A stretch of 64,000 nt of DNA from Zeimonas sediminis (GCF_023721795.1 NZ_JAMQYE010000001.1:2763671-2827670), one strand, 5' to 3'; shown: positions 32,861 through 41,942, counted from the stretch's first letter. The notes: generated by a model from the letters alone, not told the origin. Numbers and translations: made by a program.

Positions 32861-34818
32861 TGCAAGCCGAGCACGGCGACGTCGCCCGTCACGACACCCT
32901 TCCGAAGCTGCTGCTGAACAACGCCGAGCGGTGGCCCGGCGAGGTCGCGATGCGCGAGAAGGAATTCGGCATCTGGAACGAGTTCACCTGGGCCGACTAC
33001 CGCGACCGGGTCAAGGAGATCGCGCTCGGATTGATCGCGCTGGGCGTCAGGCGCGGCGAGGTCGTCAGCTACATCGGCAAGAACCGGCCCGAGATGGTCT
33101 GGAGCGAGGTCGCGATCCACGCGGTCGGCTGCATGTCGCTCGGCGTCTACCACGATGCGATGCCCCAGGAGGTCGCCTACCTGGTCGACTACGCCGAGGT
33201 GCGGGTCGTGCTTGCCGAGGACGAGGAGCAGGTCGACAAGCTGCTCGAGGTCGCCGAGAACTCGAAGAGCATCGAGAAGATCGTCTACTTCGACCCGCGG
33301 GGCATGCGCAAGTACAGCGACCCGCGCCTGGTGGGCTGGGACGAGCTCAAGGCGATGGCCGCCGCGCTGGAGGCCCGCGAGCCCTCGCGCTTCGCCGATG
33401 AGGTCGCGCTCGGCAAGGCCGAGGACGTCGCCATTCTCTGCACCACCTCGGGCACCACCTCCAATCCCAAGCTGGCGATGCTGCAGGCGGGGCCCTTCCT
33501 CGGCCACTGCGCGGCCTACCTCGAGGTCGACCCGAAGCTGCCCACCGACAACTACGTGTCGGTGCTGCCGCTGCCCTGGATCATGGAGCAGATCTACGCG
33601 GTGGCCCAGCCGCTGATCTCGCGGATCACGGTCAACTTCGTCGAGGAGCCCGAGACGATGATGGCCGACCTGCGCGAGATCGGGCCCACCTTCGTGCTGC
33701 TCGCGCCTCGCGTCTGGGAGCAGATCGCGGCCGACGTGCGCGCCCGCATGATGGACGCCACGCGCTTCAAGCAGAAGATGTTCGAGCTGGGCATGAAGCT
33801 CGGCCTGCAGGCGCTGGACCAGAAGCGCCGCTCCTGGCTCGCCGAGCTGATCCTGTTCCGGCCGCTGCGCGACCGGCTCGGCTTCACCTTCCTGAAGTCG
33901 GCCGCCACCGGCGGAGCGGCGCTCGGCCCCGAGACCTTCCGCTTCTTCCAGGCGATGGGCGTGCCGCTGCGCCAGATCTACGGCCAGACCGAGCTCGCCG
34001 GCGCCTACACGATCCACCGGCCCGACGACGTCGACTTCGACACCGTGGGCCTGCCCTTCGGCAACACCGAGCTTCGCATCGACCAGCCCGACCGGAACGG
34101 CGTGGGCGAGATCGTCGCGCGCACCTCGGGCATGTTCCTCGGCTTCTACCGCAACGAGGAGGCCACGAAGGCCGACGTCCGCGAGGGCTGGATGTACACC
34201 GGCGACGCCGGCTACATCAAGAAGGAGAACGGCCACCTGGTCGTGATCGACCGGGTCAAGGACCTCGCCACGACGTCCACCGGCACCCGCTTCTCGCCAC
34301 AGTTCATCGAGAACAAGCTGAAGTTCTCGCCGTTCATCGCCGAGGCGGTCATCCTCGGCCACGACCGGCCGTACCTGGCCGCGATCGTCTGCATCCGCTA
34401 CTCGATCGTTTCGAAGTGGGCCGAGCAGCGCAGCATCGCGTTCACCAACTACACCAGCCTGTCGTCGAGGCCCGAGGTCTACCGGCTGCTGCGCGAAGAG
34501 GTCGAGAAGGTCAACGCCACGCTGCCGGAGCCGCAGCGGGTGCGCAAGTTCGTGCTTCTCTACAAGGAGCTCGACGCCGACGACGGCGAGCTCACCCGCA
34601 CCCGCAAGGTCCGGCGCAACGTGATCGCCGACAAGTACGCGGACATCATCGACGCGATCTACGGCGACACGCCGATGGTGCACGTCGACACGGTCATCCG
34701 TTTCCAGGACGGCACCACGTCGCGGATCCAGACCGACCTGGTGGTCGAGAAGCTGCTCGAAACCGGCGCCGCCGGACCCGCGGCCGCGCAGGCCGGGCCC
34801 GCCGAGCGGGCCGCGTAG
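32860..34818 (+). CDS. AMP-dependent acyl-CoA synthetase within the importer operon
   Basis: The 652-residue adenylate-forming enzyme activates a carboxylic acid to its CoA thioester. The P-loop reads CTTSGTTSNPK (about 193-203), with Ser in place of the usual Gly and no following glycine. IYGQTELAGAYTIH, GWMYTGDAGYIKKENGHLVV and the RVKDLATTSTGTRFSPQFIE hinge are intact. The length suits long-chain or related bulky acyl groups. It is sandwiched between the LivG- and LivH-like genes, so the acid is probably activated as it enters. The C-terminus has an Ala/Pro-rich tail. Confidence 0.92.
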   Translation: MQAEHGDVARHDTLPKLLLNNAERWPGEVAMREKEFGIWNEFTWADYRDRVKEIALGLIALGVRRGEVVSYIGKNRPEMVWSEVAIHAVGCMSLGVYHDAMPQEVAYLVDYAEVRVVLAEDEEQVDKLLEVAENSKSIEKIVYFDPRGMRKYSDPRLVGWDELKAMAAALEAREPSRFADEVALGKAEDVAILCTTSGTTSNPKLAMLQAGPFLGHCAAYLEVDPKLPTDNYVSVLPLPWIMEQIYAVAQPLISRITVNFVEEPETMMADLREIGPTFVLLAPRVWEQIAADVRARMMDATRFKQKMFELGMKLGLQALDQKRRSWLAELILFRPLRDRLGFTFLKSAATGGAALGPETFRFFQAMGVPLRQIYGQTELAGAYTIHRPDDVDFDTVGLPFGNTELRIDQPDRNGVGEIVARTSGMFLGFYRNEEATKADVREGWMYTGDAGYIKKENGHLVVIDRVKDLATTSTGTRFSPQFIENKLKFSPFIAEAVILGHDRPYLAAIVCIRYSIVSKWAEQRSIAFTNYTSLSSRPEVYRLLREEVEKVNATLPEPQRVRKFVLLYKELDADDGELTRTRKVRRNVIADKYADIIDAIYGDTPMVHVDTVIRFQDGTTSRIQTDLVVEKLLETGAAGPAAAQAGPAERAA

Positions 34819-34829
34819 GAAGGGAAACC

Positions 34830-35723
34830 ATGAACACCGATCTCCTGCTCCAGCTGATCGTCAACGGCGTGATCATCGGCACGCTGTACGGCGTGGTGGC
34901 GATGTGCTTCGTGCTGATCTACAAGTCGACGCAGATCGTGAACTTCGCACAGGGCGAGTTCCTGCTGGTCGGCGCGTGGACCTGCTGGTGGCTGCTCACC
35001 AGCATGGAGGTGCCGTTCTGGCTGGGCTTCCCGATCACGCTGGCCTTCATGGCCGTGTTCGGCGTGCTGCTGCAGGTGATCGTGCTCAGGCCGCTGATCG
35101 GCGAGCCGATCATCTCGGTGATCATGGTCACGATCGGCCTGTCGATCTTCTTCCAGGCGATGATGAAGTGGATGTTCGGCGTGTGGGCGAAGCCCTTCCC
35201 CGAGGTCTTCGCGGCCAAGTCGGTGAACGTGCTCGGCCTGAACGTGCAGACGCCCTACATCATGTCGATGGCGATCTCGCTGGTGATCATGGCCGGCTTC
35301 GCCTGGTTCTTCAAGTTCTCGCGCATGGGGCTGGCGATGCGCGCCACCGCCTTCAACCAGCAGGTCGCGCAGAGCCTCGGCATCTCGGTCAAGACGGTGT
35401 TCGCGGCGGCCTGGGCGATCTCGGCGGTCGTCTCGGCGCTGGCCGGCGTGGTCGTCGGCATGGTCAACGGAGTGTCCTCGGCGCTGTCCTTCTTCGGGAT
35501 CAAGGTCTTCCCGGCGGTGATCCTCGGCGGGCTGGACTCGATCGTCGGCGCGATCGTCGGCGGGCTGATCATCGGCGTGCTCGAGAACCTGGCCGAGTTC
35601 GTCGACAGCCAGTACCTGAACCTCGGCAACCTGTACACGGTGGCGCCCTTCTACGCGCTGATCGTGATCCTGATGATCAAGCCCTACGGCCTGTTCGGCA
35701 CGAAGCAGATCGAGAGGATCTGA
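34830..35723 (+). CDS. Branched-chain-type ABC importer permease (LivH-like)
   Basis: The 297-residue permease has about eight helices. It contains NGVIIGTLYGVVAMCFVLIY at the start, TQIVNFAQGEFLLVGA (the Liv permease hallmark), RATAFNQQVAQSLGIS and GGLDSIVGAIVGGLIIGVLE. AGGAAGGG precedes the ATG. It pairs with the LivM-like permease, whose gene starts five bases downstream. Confidence 0.95.
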   Translation: MNTDLLLQLIVNGVIIGTLYGVVAMCFVLIYKSTQIVNFAQGEFLLVGAWTCWWLLTSMEVPFWLGFPITLAFMAVFGVLLQVIVLRPLIGEPIISVIMVTIGLSIFFQAMMKWMFGVWAKPFPEVFAAKSVNVLGLNVQTPYIMSMAISLVIMAGFAWFFKFSRMGLAMRATAFNQQVAQSLGISVKTVFAAAWAISAVVSALAGVVVGMVNGVSSALSFFGIKVFPAVILGGLDSIVGAIVGGLIIGVLENLAEFVDSQYLNLGNLYTVAPFYALIVILMIKPYGLFGTKQIERI

Positions 35724-35727
35724 AGGC

Positions 35728-36813
35728 ATGGCGACCACCTCTTCCGCGCTGATCCCCTGCGGGCAGTTCAAGACCAGCTACCGCAAGGACACGACGATCT
35801 TCCCGACGCCGGCCTCGCGCGCCTTCGCGATCGCGGCGGTGATCCTGCTGTGCATCGCGCCGCTGAAGATCGGCGGCACCGAGCTGCTGAGCCCATACCA
35901 GCTGAACCTGCTGATCCAGATCGGCTACTACGGCATCGCGGCGCTGGGCCTGAACATCCTGGTCGGCTTCACCGGCCAGATCTCGCTGGGCCATGCCGCC
36001 TTCTTCGGCTTCGGCGCCTTCGCCTCGGCGTGGCTCAACAACAAGTGGGGCGTGCCGGTGTTCTGGGCGATCCCGCTAGCCGGCGTGATGACCACGCTCG
36101 TCGGCATGCTGTTCGGCATCCCGGCCGCCCGGATCAAGGGTCTCTACCTGGCGATCGCCACCTTTGCCGCCCAGTTCATTCTCGAGGACTTCTTCGCCCG
36201 GGCCGACTGGTTCACCGGCGGCTCCTCGGGCACGATCGCGCAGTCGTTCAGCATCTTCGGCTACGAGATCACCGGCGACCGCCACTACTTCTACGTGGTG
36301 CTGACCTACGTCGTCGTGCTCTACCTGGTCGGTGCGAACCTGCTGCGCAGCCGCGACGGGCGCGCCTTCGTGGCGGTGCGCGACCACTACCTGTCGGCCG
36401 AGATCATGGGCATCAACCTGACCAAGTACAGGGTGCTGTCCTTCGGTATCGCGGCCTTCTATGCCGGCGTCGGCGGCGCGCTGTTCGGGCACTACCTGAG
36501 CTTCGTTTCTGCCGAGTCGTTCACGATCCTGCTGTCGATCCAGTTCCTGGGGATGATCATCATCGGCGGCATGGGCAGCGTGATGGGCACGCTGATGGGC
36601 ACCGCCTTCATGGTGCTGCTGCCCGAGACGATCCAGGCCGTGTCCCAGTCGGCCGGCGCCTTCTTCCCGGCGCTCACCGACGGCATCGCCTTCCTCAAGG
36701 AGGGCGCGATCGGACTGGCCATCGTGCTGTTCCTGATCTTCGAGCCCGACGGGCTGGCCCACCGCTGGAAGATGATCAAGGCCTACTGGAAGCTCTACCC
36801 GTTCTCGTACTAG
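35728..36813 (+). CDS. Branched-chain-type ABC importer permease (LivM-like)
   Basis: The 361-residue permease has a soluble N-terminus (about 30 residues) and then about nine helices. LGLNILVGFTGQISLGHAAF and AAFYAGVGGALFGHYLSFVS are LivM hallmarks, and IIIGGMGSVMGTLMGTAFMV is the inter-helix EAA-like block. It completes the channel with the LivH-like partner. Its final residues are Tyr/Phe-rich. Confidence 0.95.
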   Translation: MATTSSALIPCGQFKTSYRKDTTIFPTPASRAFAIAAVILLCIAPLKIGGTELLSPYQLNLLIQIGYYGIAALGLNILVGFTGQISLGHAAFFGFGAFASAWLNNKWGVPVFWAIPLAGVMTTLVGMLFGIPAARIKGLYLAIATFAAQFILEDFFARADWFTGGSSGTIAQSFSIFGYEITGDRHYFYVVLTYVVVLYLVGANLLRSRDGRAFVAVRDHYLSAEIMGINLTKYRVLSFGIAAFYAGVGGALFGHYLSFVSAESFTILLSIQFLGMIIIGGMGSVMGTLMGTAFMVLLPETIQAVSQSAGAFFPALTDGIAFLKEGAIGLAIVLFLIFEPDGLAHRWKMIKAYWKLYPFSY

Positions 36814-36910
36814 CCGGGCTCCGCCCACGCAGGCGGCGGCGAAAAGGAGGAAGCAGTCCATGAAATCCGGTCCCACCACCGACACAGCGACCTACAAGAG
36901 GAGACACACC

Positions 36911-38152
36911 ATGAAGACCACCGTTTTCGCCGCCGCGGCCGCCGCGCTGGCGCTCGGCGCCGGCGGCGCCTCGGCCGCCGACCCGCTCTTCGTCGGCGCC
37001 CTCGTCGACTACACCGGGCCCACCTCCGACGTGGGCAAGGTCTACGGGCAGGGCGTGGCCGACGCGCTCGCCTGGATCAACAAGCAGGGCGGCGTGGCCG
37101 GTCGCCAGCTGAAGTTCGAGGTCGTCGACTACAGCTACAACGCGCCGCGCGCGATCGCCACCTACAAGAAGTGGGTGGGCACCGACAAGGCGATCGCGAT
37201 CCAGGGCTGGGGCACGGCCGACACCGAGGCGCTGGTCGGCTTCCTCGCCAACGACAAGGTGCCCTACTACTCGGCCTCGTATTCGGGCCACCTGACCGAC
37301 CCGACCGGCAAGGGCCCGAAGGGCGCCAAGCCCGCTCCGTACAACTTCTTCTACGGCCCCTCGTACACCGACGGCTGCCGCGCGCTGGTGCAGTGGGCGG
37401 CCGGCGACGCCAAGCAGAAGGGCATCGCCAAGCCCAAGTTCGTGCACATGGGCGACAACCATCCGTTCCCGAACGCGCCCAAGGCGGCCTGCGGCGAGTA
37501 CGCGCAGGAGCTCGGCTTCGAGGTGATGCCGGCGATCCAGTATTCGCTGCGCCCCGGCGACTTCAAGGCCCAGTGCCTGAGCCTCAAGGATTCCGGCGCG
37601 CAGTACGCGTTCCTGGCCAACACCGGCGGCTCGACGATCTCCCTGCTGAAGTCCTGCGAGACGGTCGGCGTGAAGACGCAGTTCCTCGGCAACGTCTGGG
37701 CGATGGACGAGAACGCGCTGAAGACCGCGGGCGACGCGGCCGACGGCGTGATGTTCGTGGTCGGCGGCGCCGACTGGAAGTCCGACGCGCCGGGCATGAA
37801 GACCGTGCGCGAGATCTCGAAGATCTCCGATGCGTCGGGCAACGAGTACCGGGCCGTCCACTACATGCGCGGCATCTGCTCGGTCTTCTACATGCGCGAC
37901 GCGATGGCGGCCTCGGCCAAGATGAACGGCGGCATCACCGGCCCGAACATCAAGGCGGCCATGGAGCAGATGAAGGACCACGTGCCGGCCGAGCTGCAGG
38001 GCGTGTGCATCCCGTCGACCTGGACTGCCGAGGACCACCGCGGCACCACCAAGGTCTTCATCTACCGCGCCAACTCGAAGGGCGGCCAGCAGTCGATCTC
38101 GAAGGCCGGCGAGGCGGACATCCCGCGCAAGCCCGAGTGGCTCGGGTGGTAA
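36911..38152 (+). CDS. Branched-chain-type ABC importer substrate-binding protein
   Basis: The 413-residue periplasmic protein has an alanine-rich signal peptide cleaved after about residue 22 (GGASA-AD). FVGALVDYTGPTSDVGKVYG opens the Peripla_BP_6 domain, and LKFEVVDYSYNAPRAIATYK and AIQGWGTADTEALVGFLAND follow. It differs from amino-acid-binding LivJ in the ligand pocket region, so a non-amino-acid ligand is possible. Two start sites are possible: an ATG at 36860 with AAGGAGG upstream, and this ATG with AAGAGGAGA. The second gives a normal signal peptide and is preferred. Confidence 0.92.
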   Translation: MKTTVFAAAAAALALGAGGASAADPLFVGALVDYTGPTSDVGKVYGQGVADALAWINKQGGVAGRQLKFEVVDYSYNAPRAIATYKKWVGTDKAIAIQGWGTADTEALVGFLANDKVPYYSASYSGHLTDPTGKGPKGAKPAPYNFFYGPSYTDGCRALVQWAAGDAKQKGIAKPKFVHMGDNHPFPNAPKAACGEYAQELGFEVMPAIQYSLRPGDFKAQCLSLKDSGAQYAFLANTGGSTISLLKSCETVGVKTQFLGNVWAMDENALKTAGDAADGVMFVVGGADWKSDAPGMKTVREISKISDASGNEYRAVHYMRGICSVFYMRDAMAASAKMNGGITGPNIKAAMEQMKDHVPAELQGVCIPSTWTAEDHRGTTKVFIYRANSKGGQQSISKAGEADIPRKPEWLGW

Positions 38153-38164
38153 GCAGCCGGCGCG

Positions 38165-38194
38165 CCCCCTCTTCCCGCGCGGAAGAGGGGGTCT
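38165..38194 (+). terminator. Perfect 11-bp hairpin between binding-protein and LivF-like genes
   Basis: CCCCCTCTTCC (38165-38175) pairs with GGAAGAGGGGG (38181-38191) around a CGCGC loop, followed by TCTT. It lies inside the operon. Partial termination would raise binding protein over the downstream ATPase, or the hairpin could shield the upstream mRNA end. Confidence 0.65.
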
Positions 38195-38219
38195 TGCGGA
38201 CAGCAGCGGAGTAGCACGC

Positions 38220-39086
38220 ATGGCGCAAGCCGAATCCGCCGTGGCCGACGCGGCCCCGGCAGAAGCCGTGGCGGCCGGGAAGAAGGCCGCCGCGAAGCCC
38301 CCTATCCTGACGGTCAACAACATCGAGGTCGTCTACGACGAGGTGATCCTCGTGCTGCGCGGCGTCAGCCTGGAGGTGCCCGAGGGCGAGATCGTCGCGC
38401 TGCTCGGGCCCAACGGCGCCGGCAAGTCGACCACGCTGAAGGCGATCTCGGGGCTGCTGCGCACCGAGGACGGCGAGGTCACCCGCGGCAACGTCAGCTT
38501 CATGGGCGAGGACATCGCCAACATGGCGCCCGAGGACATCGTGCGCAAGGGCATCTTCCAGGTCATGGAGGGGCGCCGGATCGTCGAGGACATGACGGTC
38601 GTCGAGAACCTGCGGCTCGGCGCGTACACGCGCCGCGACAACGGGATCAAGCGCGACCTCGACATGGTGTTCGACTTCTTCCCGAGGCTGCGCGAGCGCA
38701 CCGGCCTGGCCGGCTACCTGTCGGGCGGCGAGCAGCAGATGCTCGCGATCAGCCGCGCGCTGATGGCCAGGCCGAAGATGATTCTGCTCGATGAGCCGTC
38801 GATGGGCCTGTCGCCGCTGCTGGTCAAGGAGGTCTTCGACATCATCCGGCAGCTGAACAAGGAGCTCGGGATCACGATCCTGCTTGTCGAGCAGAACGCG
38901 CGGATGGCGCTGAAGGCGGCCAGCTATGGCTACATCATGGAGTCCGGGAAGATCGTCCTGGACGGCCCGCAGGAAGACCTGATCAACAACGAGGACGTCA
39001 AGGAATTCTACCTGGGCGGCGGCGAGCACGAGCGCAAGTCGTTCAAGAACCTGAAGTCCTACAAGCGGCGCAAGCGCTGGCTTTGA
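38220..39086 (+). CDS. Branched-chain-type ABC importer ATPase (LivF-like)
   Basis: The 288-residue ATPase has Walker A LLGPNGAGKS (61-70), the signature YLSGGEQQMLAISRAL and Walker B MILLDEPSMGLSPL. An N-terminal Ala/Lys-rich extension (about 27 residues) precedes the usual LivF start, and a basic C-terminal tail (KRRKRWL) follows. It is the second ATPase of the importer. The gene is followed after 25 bases by the PaaK-like gene. Confidence 0.94.
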   Translation: MAQAESAVADAAPAEAVAAGKKAAAKPPILTVNNIEVVYDEVILVLRGVSLEVPEGEIVALLGPNGAGKSTTLKAISGLLRTEDGEVTRGNVSFMGEDIANMAPEDIVRKGIFQVMEGRRIVEDMTVVENLRLGAYTRRDNGIKRDLDMVFDFFPRLRERTGLAGYLSGGEQQMLAISRALMARPKMILLDEPSMGLSPLLVKEVFDIIRQLNKELGITILLVEQNARMALKAASYGYIMESGKIVLDGPQEDLINNEDVKEFYLGGGEHERKSFKNLKSYKRRKRWL

Positions 39087-39111
39087 GCGCCGTGCGCGAG
39101 CGGATCACGTG

Positions 39112-40371
39112 ATGACCCAGCACTACGACGAACTCGAGACCCGTTCGGCCGAGGCGCGCGAAGGCGCATTGATGGCGCGGCTGCCGGGCCTGGTCGCGCA
39201 CGCCACGGCCAGGGCGCGAGGCTGGCGCGAGCGGCTCGCCGGCGTGGACCCGCGCGAGATCGATTCGCGCAAGGCGCTGGCGCGCCTGCCTGTGCTGCGC
39301 AAGGGCGACCTGAAGGCGCTGCAGGAGGCCGACCCGCCCTTCGGCGGCTTCGTCACCCTGGAGCCGGGGCGGCTCGGGCGCCTGTTCATGTCGCCGGGGC
39401 CGATCTTCGACCCAGAGGGGGCGGGCGACGACCCGTGGCGGGTCGCGCGCGCGCTGCACGCCGCCGGCATCCGCGCCGGCCACGTGGTGCAGAACTGTTT
39501 CGGCTACCACCTGACGCCTGGCGCCTGGATGGTCGACGGCGGCGCCCGCAAGCTGGGCTGCGCGGTGATCCCGGCCGGCATCGGCAACACCGAGCAGCAG
39601 ATCGACCTGATCCGCACGCTCAGGCCCGATGCCTACGTCGGCACGCCTTCGTTCCTGAGGATCATCGTCGAGAAGGCGCGCGAGCTGGGCCTCGACATCT
39701 CGAACCTGAAGCGCGCGCTGGTCGCGGCCGAGGCGCTGCCGCCGAGCCTGCGCGGCTGGTTCCGCGAGCAGGGCATCGAGACCGTGCTGCAGTGGTACGG
39801 CACGGCAGACCTCGGCATGGTGGCCTACGAGTCCGAGGCGATGGAGGGCATGATCCTCGACGAGGACCTGATCCTCGAGATCGTGCGGCCCGGCACCGGC
39901 GATCCGGTGCCCGACGGCGAGGTCGGCGAGATCGTCGTCACCAGCTTCAACCCGGTCTACCCGATGATCCGCTTCGGAACCGGCGACCTGTCGGCCGTGA
40001 TGCGCGGACCTTCGCCCTGCGGCCGCACCAACGTGCGCATTCGCGGCTGGCTCGGCCGCGCCGACCAGACCACCAAGGTGCGCGGCATGTTCGTTCACCC
40101 CGGCCAGGTCCAGCAGATCGTGCAGCGCCATCCGGGCGTGGCGCGCGCGCGGCTGGTCGTCGAGGGCGAGATGGCCAACGACCGGATGACGCTCAGGTGC
40201 GAAGCCGACGACGCTGCGGTGGCCGCGGCCGGCGGCGGCGACGCGCTGGCGGCGGCGCTCGCCGAGTCGGTGCGCGAGGTGACCAAGCTGCGCGGCGAGG
40301 TCGCGCTGGTGGCTCCCGGCAGCCTGCCCAACGACGGCAAGGTGATCGAGGACGCGCGCAAGTACGATTGA
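39112..40371 (+). CDS. Phenylacetate-CoA ligase-like (PaaK) protein with degenerate P-loop
   Basis: The 419-residue adenylate-forming-fold protein resembles PaaK. Supporting segments are LARLPVLRKGDLKALQ near the start, QWYGTADLGMVAYES near residue 230, GEIVVTSFNPVYPMIRFGTG and the hinge RGMFVHPGQVQQIVQRHP. Where PaaK has the TSGTTGKP nucleotide loop this protein reads FMSPGPIFDPEG, so ATP binding may be altered. A GTG one codon upstream is an alternative start. Its place right after livF, in a cluster already encoding one acyl-CoA synthetase, suggests a role on the imported acid. Confidence 0.85.
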   Translation: MTQHYDELETRSAEAREGALMARLPGLVAHATARARGWRERLAGVDPREIDSRKALARLPVLRKGDLKALQEADPPFGGFVTLEPGRLGRLFMSPGPIFDPEGAGDDPWRVARALHAAGIRAGHVVQNCFGYHLTPGAWMVDGGARKLGCAVIPAGIGNTEQQIDLIRTLRPDAYVGTPSFLRIIVEKARELGLDISNLKRALVAAEALPPSLRGWFREQGIETVLQWYGTADLGMVAYESEAMEGMILDEDLILEIVRPGTGDPVPDGEVGEIVVTSFNPVYPMIRFGTGDLSAVMRGPSPCGRTNVRIRGWLGRADQTTKVRGMFVHPGQVQQIVQRHPGVARARLVVEGEMANDRMTLRCEADDAAVAAAGGGDALAAALAESVREVTKLRGEVALVAPGSLPNDGKVIEDARKYD

Positions 40372-40453
40372 CCGGCCGGGGCAGCCCTGCCGGCGCGCCG
40401 GCGCCGCCATCGCGCGGCGGCGCCGGCTTCTCTCCGATTCCAGCGAGGCAGCG

Positions 40454-41356
40454 ATGTTCGAGAAGGATCTCCTGAACGGCCACCGGATCCTGGTGACCGG
40501 CGGCGGCACCGGCCTGGGCCGGGCGATGAGCGAGCGCTTCCTGCAACTGGGCGCGAACGTCGTCATCTGCGGCCGCCGCAAGGCGGTGCTCGACGAGGCC
40601 GCCGCGCAGATGATGCGCGAGCACGGCGGCGAGGTCCGGACCTTCGGCCTCGACATCCGCGACGCGCAGGCGGTCGAGGCGATGGTCGACGAGATCTTCG
40701 CCGAGCGCCCGCTGACCGGCCTGGTCAACAACGCGGCCGGCAACTTCATCAGCCCGACCGAGGCGCTTTCCTCGCGCGCCTTCGACGCGATCGCGAACAT
40801 CGTCTTCCACGGCACCTTCTACGTGACCAACGCGGTGGGCCGGCACTGGATCGACGAGGCGCGGCGCGCCGGCGGCTGGAAGCCGGGCATGCCGATGAAC
40901 TCGGTGATGTCGATCATCGTCACCTGGGTCGAGAACGGCGGGCCCTTCGTCGTGCCGTCCGCGATGAGCAAGGCCGGCATCGCGGCGATGACCCGCTCGC
41001 TCGCAACCGAGTGGGCGCGCTACGGCATCCGGCTCAACGCGGTCGGCCCCGGGGAGATCCCGACCGAGGGCATGAGCAAGCGGCTGAACCCGGGAGAGGA
41101 GCCGGGCGCGCGCTCGCGAGCGATGAACCCGATGCGCAGGCCGGGCAGCATGGCCGAGCTGCAGAACCTGGCCGCCTTCCTGATGTCGGGCGGCTGCGAC
41201 TGGCTGACCGGCCAACTGATCTTCATGGACGGCGGCAACTACCTGGCCAACGGCGGCAACTTCTACCCGCTGCGCGACTGGACGGAGGACCAGTGGCGCG
41301 AGGCGCGCGAGCGGATCGAGGCGCAGAACGCGAGGGACCGCTCGCAGCGGGGCTAG
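40454..41356 (+). CDS. SDR oxidoreductase, 2,4-dienoyl-CoA reductase-like
   Basis: The 300-residue short-chain dehydrogenase has a cofactor loop VTGGGTGLG (14-22) and the NNAAGNFI block. The active-site region is PFVVPSAMSKAG (S169, K173), matching mitochondrial-type 2,4-dienoyl-CoA reductases rather than the classic YxxxK. The conserved dienoyl-reductase tyrosine aligns with W158. The C-terminus (GQLIFMDGGNYLANGGNFY) also fits that group. It probably reduces an unsaturated acyl-CoA with NADPH. It closes the importer cluster, 82 bases after the PaaK-like gene. Confidence 0.88.
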   Translation: MFEKDLLNGHRILVTGGGTGLGRAMSERFLQLGANVVICGRRKAVLDEAAAQMMREHGGEVRTFGLDIRDAQAVEAMVDEIFAERPLTGLVNNAAGNFISPTEALSSRAFDAIANIVFHGTFYVTNAVGRHWIDEARRAGGWKPGMPMNSVMSIIVTWVENGGPFVVPSAMSKAGIAAMTRSLATEWARYGIRLNAVGPGEIPTEGMSKRLNPGEEPGARSRAMNPMRRPGSMAELQNLAAFLMSGGCDWLTGQLIFMDGGNYLANGGNFYPLRDWTEDQWREARERIEAQNARDRSQRG

Positions 41357-41362
41357 CGCAAG

Positions 41363-41920
41363 TCAGCGCCCCGGATCGGCCGGCGTGCGGTCGCCCGGGC
41401 CGAGGTCGCGCTGCATCATCACCGTGTCCAGCCAGCGGTCGAACTTCCAGCCGGTGCTGCGCAGCACGCCCGCGAAGCGGAAGCCGCAGGCGGCGTGCAG
41501 GCCGATCGAGCCGGTGTTCCGGCTGTCGCCGATCACCGCGACCATCTGCCGCAGGCCGGCCGCCTCGCAGCGCGCGACCAGCTCGCCGAGCAGGCGCTTG
41601 CCGGCCCCGCGGCGCTGTGCGCCCGGATCGATGTAGATCGAGTTCTCCACCGTGAAGCGATAGGCGGGGCGCAGCCGGAAGTAGTTCGCGTAGGCATAGC
41701 CGACGACCCGCTCGCGGCCCGCCTCGGTGCTGACCGCCACCAGGTACGGGAAACCGTTGCGCAGCACGTCGGCGCGGCGGCGCATCATCTCGACCAGGTC
41801 GGGCGGTTCCAGCTCGAAGGAGCCGCCGCCGTGGCGCACGTGGTGGGCGTAGATCGCCTGGATCGCGCCGAGGTCGTCGTCGTGGCTGTCGCGTATCTCG
41901 AGGCTGACGAACTGGTTCAT
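41363..41920 (-). CDS. GNAT N-acetyltransferase (phosphinothricin acetyltransferase-like)
   Basis: The 185-residue acetyltransferase has the acetyl-CoA-binding motif A IDPGAQRRGAGKRLLGEL (about 112-129). The subfamily start IRDSHDDDLGAIQAIYAHHV and ASIGLH/GCGFRF-like blocks match PAT-type enzymes. These acetylate small amines such as methionine sulfoximine-like compounds. It is the last gene of the long leftward cluster, 22 bases after the MBL gene. Its link to leucine catabolism is unclear. Confidence 0.9.
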   Translation of the reverse strand: MNQFVSLEIRDSHDDDLGAIQAIYAHHVRHGGGSFELEPPDLVEMMRRRADVLRNGFPYLVAVSTEAGRERVVGYAYANYFRLRPAYRFTVENSIYIDPGAQRRGAGKRLLGELVARCEAAGLRQMVAVIGDSRNTGSIGLHAACGFRFAGVLRSTGWKFDRWLDTVMMQRDLGPGDRTPADPGR

Positions 41921-41942
41921 CGTGGTCTCGCGGGAAGACGGC

